Assembly (NCBI RefSeq): GCF_002797675.1
Contig: NZ_PGEX01000001.1
Coordinates: forward strand, 1,364,001 to 1,428,000
Direction: 5' to 3'
From: Hallerella succinigenes
GTDB taxonomy: Bacteria; Fibrobacterota; Fibrobacteria; Fibrobacterales; Fibrobacteraceae
DNA length: 64,000 bases
The notes beneath the pieces are model-generated. The model had not been told where the DNA came from, made no database searches, and saw only the letters and a list, made by a program, of their open reading frames with translations. Made by a program: the position numbers and the translations under genes. This document shows positions 45,610-53,769 of the stretch, one piece after another; position 1 is the first letter of the stretch, and the number at the start of each line of letters is the position of its first letter.

Positions 45610-47400
45610 TCAGTTTTTCCCAATAGTTATGCGGGCTGGGCGGGATTTTAAGGGACGACTATATACATCTTCAAGGCAAACGCTCTTTTTATATTTCACA
45701 TAATTTTCGTCTGTATAATTCAAATTTTCCGCAAGCCATGTCTGGTTTCCGATTTTGACCGTATAGTAAATCTGTCCATCACGGCTGTCCGTCATCTTTC
45801 CATATTGAATATCCGGATTCAAGCGAGCGCTCTTCGGAACTTCATTTGCCTTGCGGCTCGCGTCTGTAACACTTACCCAGCCGTAACTTGGCGTACAGTA
45901 AAAACGGAAAGCCGGGTTTAGATTTCCATTCGTCATGGTTCCTACTTCCGATGCGGTACAAGGCTTACCGTCGGTATTGATTTCAACCGTTGTCGCTAAG
46001 CGGTACCCAGTCGTATCGCACATGTAATATGTAGAATCATAGTGATAAAGATCTTCGATCGCTGTCGCTGAAGTATCGATAATCAACGTCAACTTTTGGA
46101 TTTTTCGGGATGTGCAAATTCCATAGAGGGAGTCGTAATGATTGACCCTTCTCCACGAGCGATTACTGAGACAGATGTAGCTCGTATCGTTTACTATCGA
46201 AATTTCATCCACATTTTTTTCTGAGCATTCACCACGGGCAATTTGTTTTTCATTGGCATACTCCCAAACAGAATCTACGCAGATGTAAATATTTTCGTTG
46301 AACGTTTGAAGTTCGGTCCTACGTTCCACGGTGCACTTGGGCAGCATATCGTTGGCATCGGGTTCTTCCCATCTGTAGATGGGAGTAATCGTACCGATCG
46401 CATGACAGGAATAGGTTTCACCCAGATAGGTTTTCATTTCTCGAAGTTTTTTTTCACTGCACTTTCCAAGTGCTTCGCCAAGCTTTGCCACTCGCCATTG
46501 AGAAGTCAATGAATCGCAAATATATGCCGTGTCACTTAAAATACGTACAGAATCGAACATCAAAGCTTTGCATTCCCCAAATTCAAAATTGAGACTTTCT
46601 TCGATAGTCGATTTTTGCCATGACGAATCTGTACAGGTATAATGTTCGTTTCTCCATACGCCGATAGAATCTTCCTTGGAATCGTTGCAAGTACCGAGCG
46701 TTCCCACTAGAGTATTCTTATCGTTCAAGCATCGTACATAGATTTCTGCACGATATGCGTAAAGTTCCGGAGAATGCCAATCTGCATCGTCATAATCAAA
46801 GCGGATTGCGGTAGCATAGCCGTCCCAATCCATATCGCCATCGACCCAGAATGCAGTATACTGACCTTCCAAGGCATAATAACCATTATAAAATCCGGTC
46901 GGCTTCACCGAAAATCCAATCAGATTTCCGCCATTTCCGCTGGTTCCATTTTCATCCGATTCCCATCCGGATGTGGTCTTGAGCACCCAACCGGCCGAAT
47001 CCTCGTGAGCTTCTTCCAAAAGTGAAAAAAGTTCTTTCCATTCCGCATAAGTCGGCAGGTGCCAACCTTCAGGGCAAACTTTCTTTGCCTGTTTTAAGGA
47101 ATAAAGCACTCCATAATTTTTAGAAGTGCCGTAATCCCTGCTGTTTTTGGAACCTTCCAGCTTGTAGTTCAGGTTTTCCGCCATCCAGGTGTAATCGCCC
47201 ACGGTGACAGTGGAATATTTTTGACCGTCTCTCTTATCCGTAAAAGAACCTGACTTGATGACGATTGTAGAATCGTTCCCGTCCGGATCGGTGTAAGAAA
47301 GGTCCGAGGGATCGCCCGATGTAGAATTTCCGCAAGCAGAAAGATGAAACATTGCCAAGAACAACATGGCAATCATTGCTACAATTTGCATTTTTCTCAT
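45610..47400 (-). pseudogene. 5' part of a FISUMP lipoprotein gene, truncated by the insertion sequence
   Basis: From the ATG at 47400 it encodes a lipoprotein signal (IVAMIAMLFLAMFHLSAC), a complete FISUMP domain (about residues 40-240: TVTVGDYTWMAENLNY, EGWHLPTYAEWKEL, EIYVRCLND), about six short Cys-containing repeats of 45-50 residues (pattern GxC...Y.C.S..WR), and the start of a second FISUMP domain (DSRDGQIYYTVKIGNQTW). The frame then runs 16 codons into the insertion sequence and stops at 45610. The product would lack its second domain. Confidence 0.85.
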
Positions 47401-47499
47401 GAGTGACCCCATTCTAATTCTCTTTTTGCAAAAGATAACCATTCTTTTGAAAAAAGGTGGAAAATATCAAAAGTTAATTTGTTTATAAAAATTTATAGC

Positions 47500-47508
47500 G
47501 GGGGGGGG
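47500..47508. repeat. G9 homopolymer between divergent lipoprotein genes
   Basis: Nine consecutive G in an otherwise AT-rich intergenic region, about 100 bases from the start of the minus-strand FISUMP gene and 168 from the plus-strand one. Such tracts change length by slipped-strand replication. No promoter elements were assigned with confidence. Confidence 0.8.
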
Positions 47509-47675
47509 TAAAGGAAGCTCGTGTTAGCTATCTTTTGTTAAATCCTATTTGGAGGAATATTATTTCAAAATCAATTACTATGGACGCCTTGTGTAATCCG
47601 TTTATTTATATATAAATTAGCCTACATTTGGCAAATTATACGGGGATGCTTTGTTATTTTTAGGGAATGAAGTTT

Positions 47676-50033
47676 ATGAAAGAATATTTTTATAAAAACA
47701 CGTTCGCGAAAAAGTTCACTGTCTTAGCCCTTGCGGGGGTGCTCGGGTTTGCCCTTTCGGCTTGCGATAATTCGTCATCGGCAAGTAACAATGCACTTCC
47801 TGCAGAAGTCTATGACTTGGCTGAACTGGATACTTACGAATGTAATGACGAAATAACAGGGAAAAAAATCTATGTCTCTGAACAGTCTCTGAATTACGAA
47901 TGTGACGGCAAAGCCTGGCAAAAAACAAACGACAAGACCAAACCGAGTTCCTCTTCGAACAAAACATCCAGCAGCTCATCCAAGAAAAATACATCGGATA
48001 TAAATCCCGAAAATTTAAAAACAGCAGACTTCTTAAATCCGGAAATTTCCTATGGAGAAATCAAGGACAGTCGCGACGGCGAAGTCTATAAGACTGTAAA
48101 AATCGGGGACCAGACATGGATTGCCGAAAACTTGAGATACCGATACAAAGGAAAAACAGCCTCTTTGGACTCCTCAAGTTTCTGCTATGAAGACAATCCG
48201 GAAAACTGTAAAAAATTCGGACGCATGTATCTTTGGAGTGCTGTCATGGACAGTGCGGGAATTTTGAATGACGACGGAAAGGGATGCGGAAACGGCGTCA
48301 CATGCACCCCGTCTTATCCTGTACAGGGAATCTGCCCAGAAGGCTTTCACGTGCCGAACGGAATCGAATACCAAAAGCTTTTATATTATGCGGGAGCGCA
48401 TTATCAACGAATAAATACGGGGTACTATCTTCATGATGCAAATGCCTTTTACTCGGAAATAGGTTCAAACGGGAAAAAAACGACTGGAACCGATGATTAC
48501 GGATTCTCTGCGATCATGTCAACTCATTCCGAGTATTATAAAACCATCTTTTCCGTCTTTTGGACTTCTGTGCAAAGAAGTTCCAAGTACAGCAAAATAT
48601 TCTATCTCAGTCCACAATATGCCGCAATCTACGATAATGGCTCTCTGGAATCTTCCCACAAAAATTACCTGCGCTGTATTAAAACAGAAGAAGATTCCAC
48701 TTATGCCATTTCCACCGATATCCAACATGACCTTAACCGCGCTGTAGCCTGTAAAACAGACGAAGTCGATACTTGTAAATATGGAACTCTCGTCGATTCC
48801 AGAGATGGACAAAAGTACAAGACCGTTCAAGTCGGGTATATGATCTGGATGGCGGAAAATTTGAATTACCGCTATTTGCAACCGTCGGCTACAGAAGATT
48901 CCACGAGTTCCTGCTACGAAAACGATCCGGAAAATTGTAAAAAGGATGGACGCCTGTATTCGTATAGTGCGGCGGTGGATAGCGCAGGAATTTTCAGTGA
49001 CAATGGAAAAGGCTGCGGCTACGGAATTAAATATTGTCCCTATCCGGACACGGGATTTATCCGCGGAGTCTGCCCAGAAGGTTGGCATTTGCCGTCTGGT
49101 GCTGAAGTGTTGGATCTTAGATATATGGCATACAAAAATAAGGATATCGAATCCAAAACGGAATTCAGTGCCGGCGGAGCTTTTTCACTTGGGTTAAACA
49201 TCCGTCCTGTGGGAATCAAACGAGGACACTGGTACGAAGGCTATGGCGCCCTTATGTGGACAAGTTCATCTGTCGAAGAAAAATATGCCACCTATATACA
49301 AGTACATAGTTATTTATTCGATCATGATTGGGAGTATCAGGAGAAAAATAACCACATGTCCGTAAGATGCGTTCGACATTTCGATTCTTACGAACCGACC
49401 GAACCGGATACAAAAATTTCCTTCCCGACTTTTGACGAAACCATTCCCGTCGTAGATCCCTGCCGCGGCACCGGATGCAGTGATTCCATTGTGGATGAGA
49501 GAGACGGAAAAGTTTACCGAACTGTTAAAATTGGAGACCAATGGTGGATGCAGGATAACCTACGGCTTCAAGATACGACAGACACGCTTTACAACAAATA
49601 TGATAAAGAATATCCTTGGAGCGTTGCCATGGATAGTGCAGGAATTTATTCAACAGACGGCAAAGGCTGTGGCAATGGAAAGTTCTGTTCTACATCCGGC
49701 AAAGTTCGAGGCATTTGTCCAAAGGGTTGGCATTTACCGACCACAAAAGATTTCTGGACTTTGATGGCCCATGCGAGCGATAAACCCCTAAAATGGAAAG
49801 ACGATATAAATAATCTCTATTTTAGACACACTGCAACCCAGTATACCACCCAATATTACGGTAGCAAGGCATTGACTTCTTGCTATTGGGCTTCCACAGA
49901 AAAATCTGAAGAAACCGCTTCCCAAATGTGCGTTTCCGCAGATGATGGATCCTTGTTTGCAAATTTTGTCAGCACGTCAGGAGGCATCAAAAAGAATAAG
50001 GATAAACATACGATACGCTGCATCAAGGATTAG
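47676..50033 (+). CDS. FISUMP-domain lipoprotein with three domain copies
   Basis: 785 residues from the ATG at 47676, nine bases behind AGGGA. Lipoprotein signal (KFTVLALAGVLGFALSAC), a Ser/Lys linker (about 85-110), then three FISUMP repeats (about 125-345, 360-580 and 600-785), each opening with a DSRDG..YKTVKIGDQTW.AEN motif and closing with RCIK or RCVR. A C-type pattern SCYEDNPENCKKFGR..YLWSAAMDSAGI recurs. The domain is a hallmark of Fibrobacter; function is not known, surface display is inferred. Confidence 0.9.
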   Translation: MKEYFYKNTFAKKFTVLALAGVLGFALSACDNSSSASNNALPAEVYDLAELDTYECNDEITGKKIYVSEQSLNYECDGKAWQKTNDKTKPSSSSNKTSSSSSKKNTSDINPENLKTADFLNPEISYGEIKDSRDGEVYKTVKIGDQTWIAENLRYRYKGKTASLDSSSFCYEDNPENCKKFGRMYLWSAVMDSAGILNDDGKGCGNGVTCTPSYPVQGICPEGFHVPNGIEYQKLLYYAGAHYQRINTGYYLHDANAFYSEIGSNGKKTTGTDDYGFSAIMSTHSEYYKTIFSVFWTSVQRSSKYSKIFYLSPQYAAIYDNGSLESSHKNYLRCIKTEEDSTYAISTDIQHDLNRAVACKTDEVDTCKYGTLVDSRDGQKYKTVQVGYMIWMAENLNYRYLQPSATEDSTSSCYENDPENCKKDGRLYSYSAAVDSAGIFSDNGKGCGYGIKYCPYPDTGFIRGVCPEGWHLPSGAEVLDLRYMAYKNKDIESKTEFSAGGAFSLGLNIRPVGIKRGHWYEGYGALMWTSSSVEEKYATYIQVHSYLFDHDWEYQEKNNHMSVRCVRHFDSYEPTEPDTKISFPTFDETIPVVDPCRGTGCSDSIVDERDGKVYRTVKIGDQWWMQDNLRLQDTTDTLYNKYDKEYPWSVAMDSAGIYSTDGKGCGNGKFCSTSGKVRGICPKGWHLPTTKDFWTLMAHASDKPLKWKDDINNLYFRHTATQYTTQYYGSKALTSCYWASTEKSEETASQMCVSADDGSLFANFVSTSGGIKKNKDKHTIRCIKD

Positions 50034-50076
50034 TCTAATCGGAATTCACACCGCTCTAAAAAATATCCTTATATCA

Positions 50077-50106
50077 AAAAACGGCTCCCGCAGGGGAGTC
50101 GTTTTT
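50077..50106. terminator. bidirectional terminator between FISUMP and hsp20 genes
   Basis: AAAACGGCTCCC and GGGAGTCGTTTT pair along 12 positions (one G-T) around GCAG, flanked by A and T runs. Confidence 0.9.
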
Positions 50107-50128
50107 ACTTAGGGTTTAGGATGAAACA

Positions 50129-50497
50129 TTATTTGATTGTCAATTTGTGCTGAGCGGCGCTCTGCTTTCTCGTGAACTTGAATGTGAGAATACCGTTTTC
50201 GAGGAACGCCTCGGCGGATTCCGGATTGATTTCATCAGCGAGCTTGAAAGAGCGTTCATAATGCATTTCTGCAGAAGCGCTCTTACGGGTCGCCTTGATG
50301 CTCAAGGAATTGCCTTCCACATGCACATCGATATCGCTCTTTTTTACACCGGGCAATTCGACTTCGAGCGTGTAAATACCGCCTTTTTCCGAAACGGTTG
50401 CACGCGGAGTGCAAGAGGAGCAAGCCTTGACATCGTCATTCAACGTGTCGAACAGATCGCTAAATCCAAAAACCGGAAGCAATTCATTTGTATACAT
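50129..50497 (-). CDS. small heat-shock protein, Hsp20 family (downstream copy)
   Basis: 122 residues. Alpha-crystallin domain with ATVSEKGGIYTLEVELPGVKKSDIDV and GNSLSIKATRK, closing ENGILTFKFTRK. A short Cys-containing N-terminus (DDVKACSSCTPRATV) precedes it. RBS AAGGAGAT. It follows the second hsp20 gene by 63 bases and shares its layout; probably a tandem duplication read from the same promoter. Confidence 0.9.
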   Translation of the reverse strand: MYTNELLPVFGFSDLFDTLNDDVKACSSCTPRATVSEKGGIYTLEVELPGVKKSDIDVHVEGNSLSIKATRKSASAEMHYERSFKLADEINPESAEAFLENGILTFKFTRKQSAAQHKLTIK

Positions 50498-50560
50498 AGT
50501 GTATCTCCTTTTTTTGAATTTTACCGAAACGAAAATTCCGAAAAGCCTAAAGTGAAAAAT

Positions 50561-50935
50561 TTATTTGATGACGAGCTTGTGCGGAGCCGCCGAAGCCTTC
50601 TTGGAAAGCTTAATCGAAAGCAAGCCGTTTTCAAAAGTCACATCGGCAGCTTCCGTATCGAGATCCTGGGAAAGCTTGAAAGAACGTTCGAACTTCATAT
50701 CGGCAGTCGCGGACTTACGAGAAGCCTTGATGGTAAGCATGAAGTTTTCGAGGTTCAGATCGATGTCTTCTTTCTTGACACCCGGAAGATCGACTTCGAG
50801 AGTATACTGGCCATTATTTTCGGCGACAGCGGCACGCGGCATGCAGGAGCCACAAGCCTTACCTTCATTTTCGAACGCATCAAAGAACTTGTTGAGTCCA
50901 AAGAAGTGAGTCGGAATCATTTGAGTGTTGTACAT
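50561..50935 (-). CDS. small heat-shock protein, Hsp20 family (promoter-proximal copy)
   Basis: 124 residues from the ATG at 50935, behind AGGAGAT. Alpha-crystallin domain: AAVAENNGQYTLEVDLPGVKKEDIDL, LTIKASRK and ENGLLSIKLSKK. The same N-terminal KACGSCMPRA motif occurs as in its tandem paralogue. These chaperones hold unfolded proteins in oligomers. Its start is about 50-65 bases from a sigma-54 promoter match. Confidence 0.92.
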   Translation of the reverse strand: MYNTQMIPTHFFGLNKFFDAFENEGKACGSCMPRAAVAENNGQYTLEVDLPGVKKEDIDLNLENFMLTIKASRKSATADMKFERSFKLSQDLDTEAADVTFENGLLSIKLSKKASAAPHKLVIK

Positions 50936-50981
50936 GGTGTTATCTCCTATTTGTTTATTTTTTCTTTTCTCACCCATGCTT

Positions 50982-51002
50982 ATTGCAAAAGCCGTGCCAA
51001 AG
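50982..51002 (-). promoter_or_regulatory. sigma-54 promoter for the hsp20 pair
   Basis: On the minus strand TTGGCACGGCTTTTGCA: GG at -24, exactly ten bases, GC at -12, a near-perfect match to TGGCACG-N4-TTGCA. It predicts a start about 12 bases downstream, about 35-40 bases before the hsp20 ATG. RpoN is encoded at 27830-29347. I found no enhancer-binding protein gene in the window. Confidence 0.88.
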
Positions 51003-51167
51003 TGCCGAGTTCGGAAAATTTTTTGAATTTTGGTAAAAGAGGAGCGGGGGAGTATTTCAAATTCGAACTAGGAGTTTTAAAACGAAATTTTTAGCTGATT
51101 TATTTTGAAGCAACTTCCAACCTACCTCTGCGAAGAAAAAATTTTCTAATTATGATTTCAGCAGTCT

Positions 51168-51980
51168 ATGACGATTCGCGCAAAAATTCTTCAAACCATC
51201 CTGTACGCAGTCCTGAAGGTTTCGGGCTGGAAAAAGAAGGTGCTCTGGGAAAACTTGGAGCATGTCCGTCCGGGATTGTTAAATACTCAAAAAAAAGCTT
51301 TCTATCAAAAGCTCTTAAAAAACATCACCCGGGACGCTGCGGATTTCATCACCAAGAGCCGTATCTATTCAAAGGAAGATCCTCGTTTTGAAATAGACCC
51401 GGCGAGTCTTCCTGTCCTTGAAAAAATGAAAAAGGGTGGGCTGATGTTGACAGCTCACTTCGGAAATTACGAAATCATTGGCCCGTGGCTTGTCCGTATA
51501 GGCATTCCGCTTGTAGCAAGTTATGCACATTTGCACCCAAAAATTCTCGATAATTGGGTATATTCACATATAAGGTCTGTGGATAAATATAATTATTCAC
51601 TTTTTATAAACAATCCTAGAGACATTATCAAAACCCTAGATGCGAATAACTTGTTCTGTCTAATCGCCGATCAAGACTATAGAAAACCTCGTTTTATTCC
51701 TGGAAAACTGTTCAAAAAGCTAGTTCACTGCAATCCGATTCCACAATTTATCCTCGAACACCGTCCACAGACACCTGTTTATATCTGTTGGCTGAATTCA
51801 CAAAACGATAAAAGAATTCTCTCTGCACAAGAAATAACTGCTACAGATGGTGGAGAAATTTTTGATAAATATCATCTATGGTTAGAAAAACAGATAGAAA
51901 AATCCCCAGAAGAGTGGTATGGGTGGATACATCGCCGTTATTTATCCACTCAGAAATCCACCGAAATTCAGACAAGCTAA
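51168..51980 (+). CDS. LpxL/HtrB-like lipid A acyltransferase
   Basis: 270 residues. The acyltransferase motif HFGNYE (His and Glu four apart) sits in LMLTAHFGNYEIIGPWLVR; a second block is FCLIADQDYRKPRFIP, and the end carries the WYGWIHRRY box. Family members add a secondary acyl chain to lipid A. The second half is AT-richer than the first. DnaA-box-like sequences lie inside it. Slightly short versus the usual 300. Confidence 0.82.
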   Translation: MTIRAKILQTILYAVLKVSGWKKKVLWENLEHVRPGLLNTQKKAFYQKLLKNITRDAADFITKSRIYSKEDPRFEIDPASLPVLEKMKKGGLMLTAHFGNYEIIGPWLVRIGIPLVASYAHLHPKILDNWVYSHIRSVDKYNYSLFINNPRDIIKTLDANNLFCLIADQDYRKPRFIPGKLFKKLVHCNPIPQFILEHRPQTPVYICWLNSQNDKRILSAQEITATDGGEIFDKYHLWLEKQIEKSPEEWYGWIHRRYLSTQKSTEIQTS

Positions 51981-52112
51981 ATTAACTATTTATTTGCCTT
52001 AAATGATTGAAATTCATCTATTTACAGCAATATTTTGATTTTTACTTTATTTTAAATTGAATTTAATCCACAATAAATCCCAAAATTTTATCTCATTTTT
52101 TAAAAAAAATAA

Positions 52113-52128
52113 TGTTTCACGTGAAACA
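52113..52128. promoter_or_regulatory. parS site 1
   Basis: Perfect 16-base palindrome TGTTTCACGTGAAACA, the ParB/Spo0J consensus. It lies in an AT-rich gap between the lpxL-like gene and a permease gene. Confidence 0.95.
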
Positions 52129-52178
52129 ATGGAGGATAAAATAGGGAATGTTGAATGAAAGTGAATTGGACTTTGGGA

Positions 52179-52910
52179 TTAAATGTTGAAAACTACGAGA
52201 CCGCTCACGGACAAATAAATATACACGCAGCGTCGCAAAACTTTATCCGAAATCCGATTGAAAACTTTTCCACCTATAAAATTACCCAACAGCACAAATA
52301 AAATTCCAAATCCATAAGCCAGCCCTACCGCTGGAGTTAAAAACCCGTTATATCCGCGAACTACAGTCATCATAACATTTCCCGAAAACAAGTAAGCTTG
52401 CATACATGCTATATAAACATCTTTATTCGGACAGGAAGCAAGAAAATACAAAACCGCCGGCGGACCCTGCATTGCAAAAAGTCCACCCATTACACCGCTC
52501 AAAGTTCCCATGGAAATCTGAGTCGGAAGCGTCGGTTTCAAATGAATTTTTTTATTGAAAAATAAAAAGTAAAAGCTCGCAAAAAACAAGACCAAACCCA
52601 GAATCTGCCTAATCGAATGTTCTTCAATGCGAGTCAAATAAAAAATGCAGATAGCGGAAGCCACCATAAAAGTTATCAACAAAGGGAGGAACATCCTCCA
52701 TACGATGAACTTCCACTTCTGCAAAACGATTAAAATCGAATTCGTTCCTGCCAACAGTCCGGAAAGTGCAGTCGCTTCACCATAACTTGGAAGCAAGAAC
52801 GGAAAAATCGTCATCACGAATATTCCGAATCCAAAACCTGTCACACGCTGGATAAAACTTCCAGCTAAGCAAAACAGGCAAAGCAAAATAATATTCGCAG
52901 GATCCGTCAT
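52179..52910 (-). CDS. TauE/SafE-family (TSUP) anion exporter
   Basis: 243 residues from the ATG at 52910. About eight membrane helices; the first carries FCLAGSFIQRVTGFGFGIFVM and the second half GTLSGVMGGLFAMQGPPAVLYFL, the two half-repeats of TSUP permeases. Substrates in the family are sulfite, sulfonates or other organic anions; none is implied by the neighbours. No strong ribosome-binding site is visible. Confidence 0.82.
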   Translation of the reverse strand: MTDPANIILLCLFCLAGSFIQRVTGFGFGIFVMTIFPFLLPSYGEATALSGLLAGTNSILIVLQKWKFIVWRMFLPLLITFMVASAICIFYLTRIEEHSIRQILGLVLFFASFYFLFFNKKIHLKPTLPTQISMGTLSGVMGGLFAMQGPPAVLYFLASCPNKDVYIACMQAYLFSGNVMMTVVRGYNGFLTPAVGLAYGFGILFVLLGNFIGGKVFNRISDKVLRRCVYIYLSVSGLVVFNI

Positions 52911-53331
52911 ATTTAGAAGGCATCGCAAATATAACAAAGACTTTTGATAAAGAAAGTTACAAGTATATTATATAGTGTAAGAAAATAAAAAAACTAATTT
53001 TTAAGCAATTTCCTTCTTCAATTTTATCATTTCAAAAGAAAGCAATCGTGAGGCGGAATATTCATAATAGAAAAACTCCCGTTCTGAAAAAGGATTTTTT
53101 TTCAAAGGCCTAATGGAAAATATCGCTGAACAACCGGTAAAGTTATAAACGATGACCTTATAAATTAAGTTAAACCTCAAATTATGTATATACATTAATC
53201 TAAAGAGAAGGGCGGATATAACAATTGAGCATGTAGCGATATGGGTTAAAATTTTATAGAATTTTTATAAAGTTTTCAATACTAAATTCACATTTGGAGT
53301 ACGCACATTTTTCCGTTGAATTCAAAGAACG
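52911..53331. other. AT-rich gap, no supported gene
   Basis: 420 bases, very AT-rich. A 64-codon frame on the minus strand (53001-53195) has weak start context, odd composition and no recognised motif, so I do not call it. The stretch is close to the DnaA-box and parS sites at 53332-53419. Confidence 0.5.
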
Positions 53332-53379
53332 AGTGGATAACCTCACAGAAAAATTCTATTTTCATCAGAATTATCCACA
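53332..53379. promoter_or_regulatory. pair of DnaA boxes
   Basis: A perfect TTATCCACA at 53371-53379 and a one-mismatch box on the other strand at 53332-53340 (TTATCCACT). Further boxes lie at 51578-51586 (perfect), 51942-51950 and 55551-55559 (perfect). They mark the region as origin-proximal. Confidence 0.6.
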
Positions 53380-53403
53380 TCATTTTACTCCATAAAATTT
53401 TTT

Positions 53404-53419
53404 TGTTTCACGTGAAACA
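53404..53419. promoter_or_regulatory. parS site 2, inside the promoter of the ArfA-like gene
   Basis: Perfect TGTTTCACGTGAAACA. A TATACT -10 lies at 53425-53430 and a weak TTGTTT -35 at about 53403-53408, so the parS palindrome covers the spacer. ParB binding would be expected to hinder transcription of the downstream gene. Confidence 0.9.
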
Positions 53420-53450
53420 TTTTTTATACTCTTTCTTTAAGGAGGCCTTT

Positions 53451-53603
53451 ATGGTTAAACAAAATTCCAATAACGGGACAACATTACGAACTCGAATTGT
53501 CCGGGATAAAACAAAATACAATCGAAAACAGAAACACAAGAAATCCTTCGCAGAAGCGGGGGATTTTTCCTTTATAGAAACTTTCCTTTTATTTTTCACT
53601 TGA
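53451..53603 (+). CDS. candidate ArfA/BrfA/ResQ-like ribosome-rescue factor with in-gene terminator
   Basis: 50 codons behind a strong AAGGAGG six bases from the ATG. The core LRTRIVRDKTKYNRKQKHKK is basic and aligns with E. coli ArfA FRQRVEKNK...YMRKGKH (R-x-R-V/I-x-K/R-N/D-K, then Y-x-R-K-x-K-H). A 13-pair terminator-like hairpin (53541-53566 plus U-rich tail) starts at codon 31, before the stop. The encoded end (FIETFLLFFT) is hydrophobic, like the degradable tail of full-length ArfA. Known family logic: transcripts cut at such a hairpin lack a stop codon, so the protein is made in useful form only when trans-translation fails. Function here is inferred. Confidence 0.72.
   Translation: MVKQNSNNGTTLRTRIVRDKTKYNRKQKHKKSFAEAGDFSFIETFLLFFT
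53541..53573 (+). terminator. intrinsic terminator within the coding region
   Basis: AAATCCTTCGC and GCGGGGGATTT pair along 11 positions (two G-U), AGAA loop, followed by TTCCTTT. It lies between codons 31 and 42 of the gene above. It also fits an RNase III-type hairpin. Confidence 0.75.
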
Positions 53604-53763
53604 ATCATTTATAAACCGAAAGAACGTTTACAAACTTGGTTGTCGACACAGCCGACCCGAGCCATTTCGGATATATCTTGTTCAATATAGCATATACTAT
53701 TCATGCTACAATATAGATACATACTAGGCGTTCTCAACTAACCACACTTTATTTTCAAAAGTT
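53604..53763. other. short gap before IS copy 2
   Basis: 160 AT-rich bases with one inverted repeat (TAGCAT/ATGCTA at about 53687-53712) and no gene. Confidence 0.4.
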
Positions 53764-53769
53764 TATATA

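Larger units (their letters stand above)
44178..45659 (-). mobile_element. IS5-like insertion sequence, copy 1 (1482 bp)
   Basis: Ends carry imperfect inverted repeats GTTGACCCTTAAAA (left) and GTCGTCCCTTAAAA (right, reverse complement). It is the same length as copy 2 at 53770-55251 and differs by only a handful of bases (for example Ser/Pro, Val/Ala and Ala/Gly changes in the transposase, and one base in the leader hairpin). One long transposase gene. It interrupts a FISUMP lipoprotein gene. Confidence 0.93.

Noticed and set aside
44172-45665. TATATA as part of the insertion sequence rather than a duplication
   Set aside because: Cannot be settled, since both copies sit in TATATA; treated as duplication because joining the flanks with one copy restores the reading frame.
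47620-47660. second sigma-54-like promoter (TTTGGCA ... ATGC)
   Set aside because: The GG to GC spacing is wrong; only the hsp20 site fits.
53001-53195. 64-codon minus-strand reading frame
   Set aside because: Very AT-rich, no ribosome-binding site, no recognisable motif; likely chance in a low-complexity gap.
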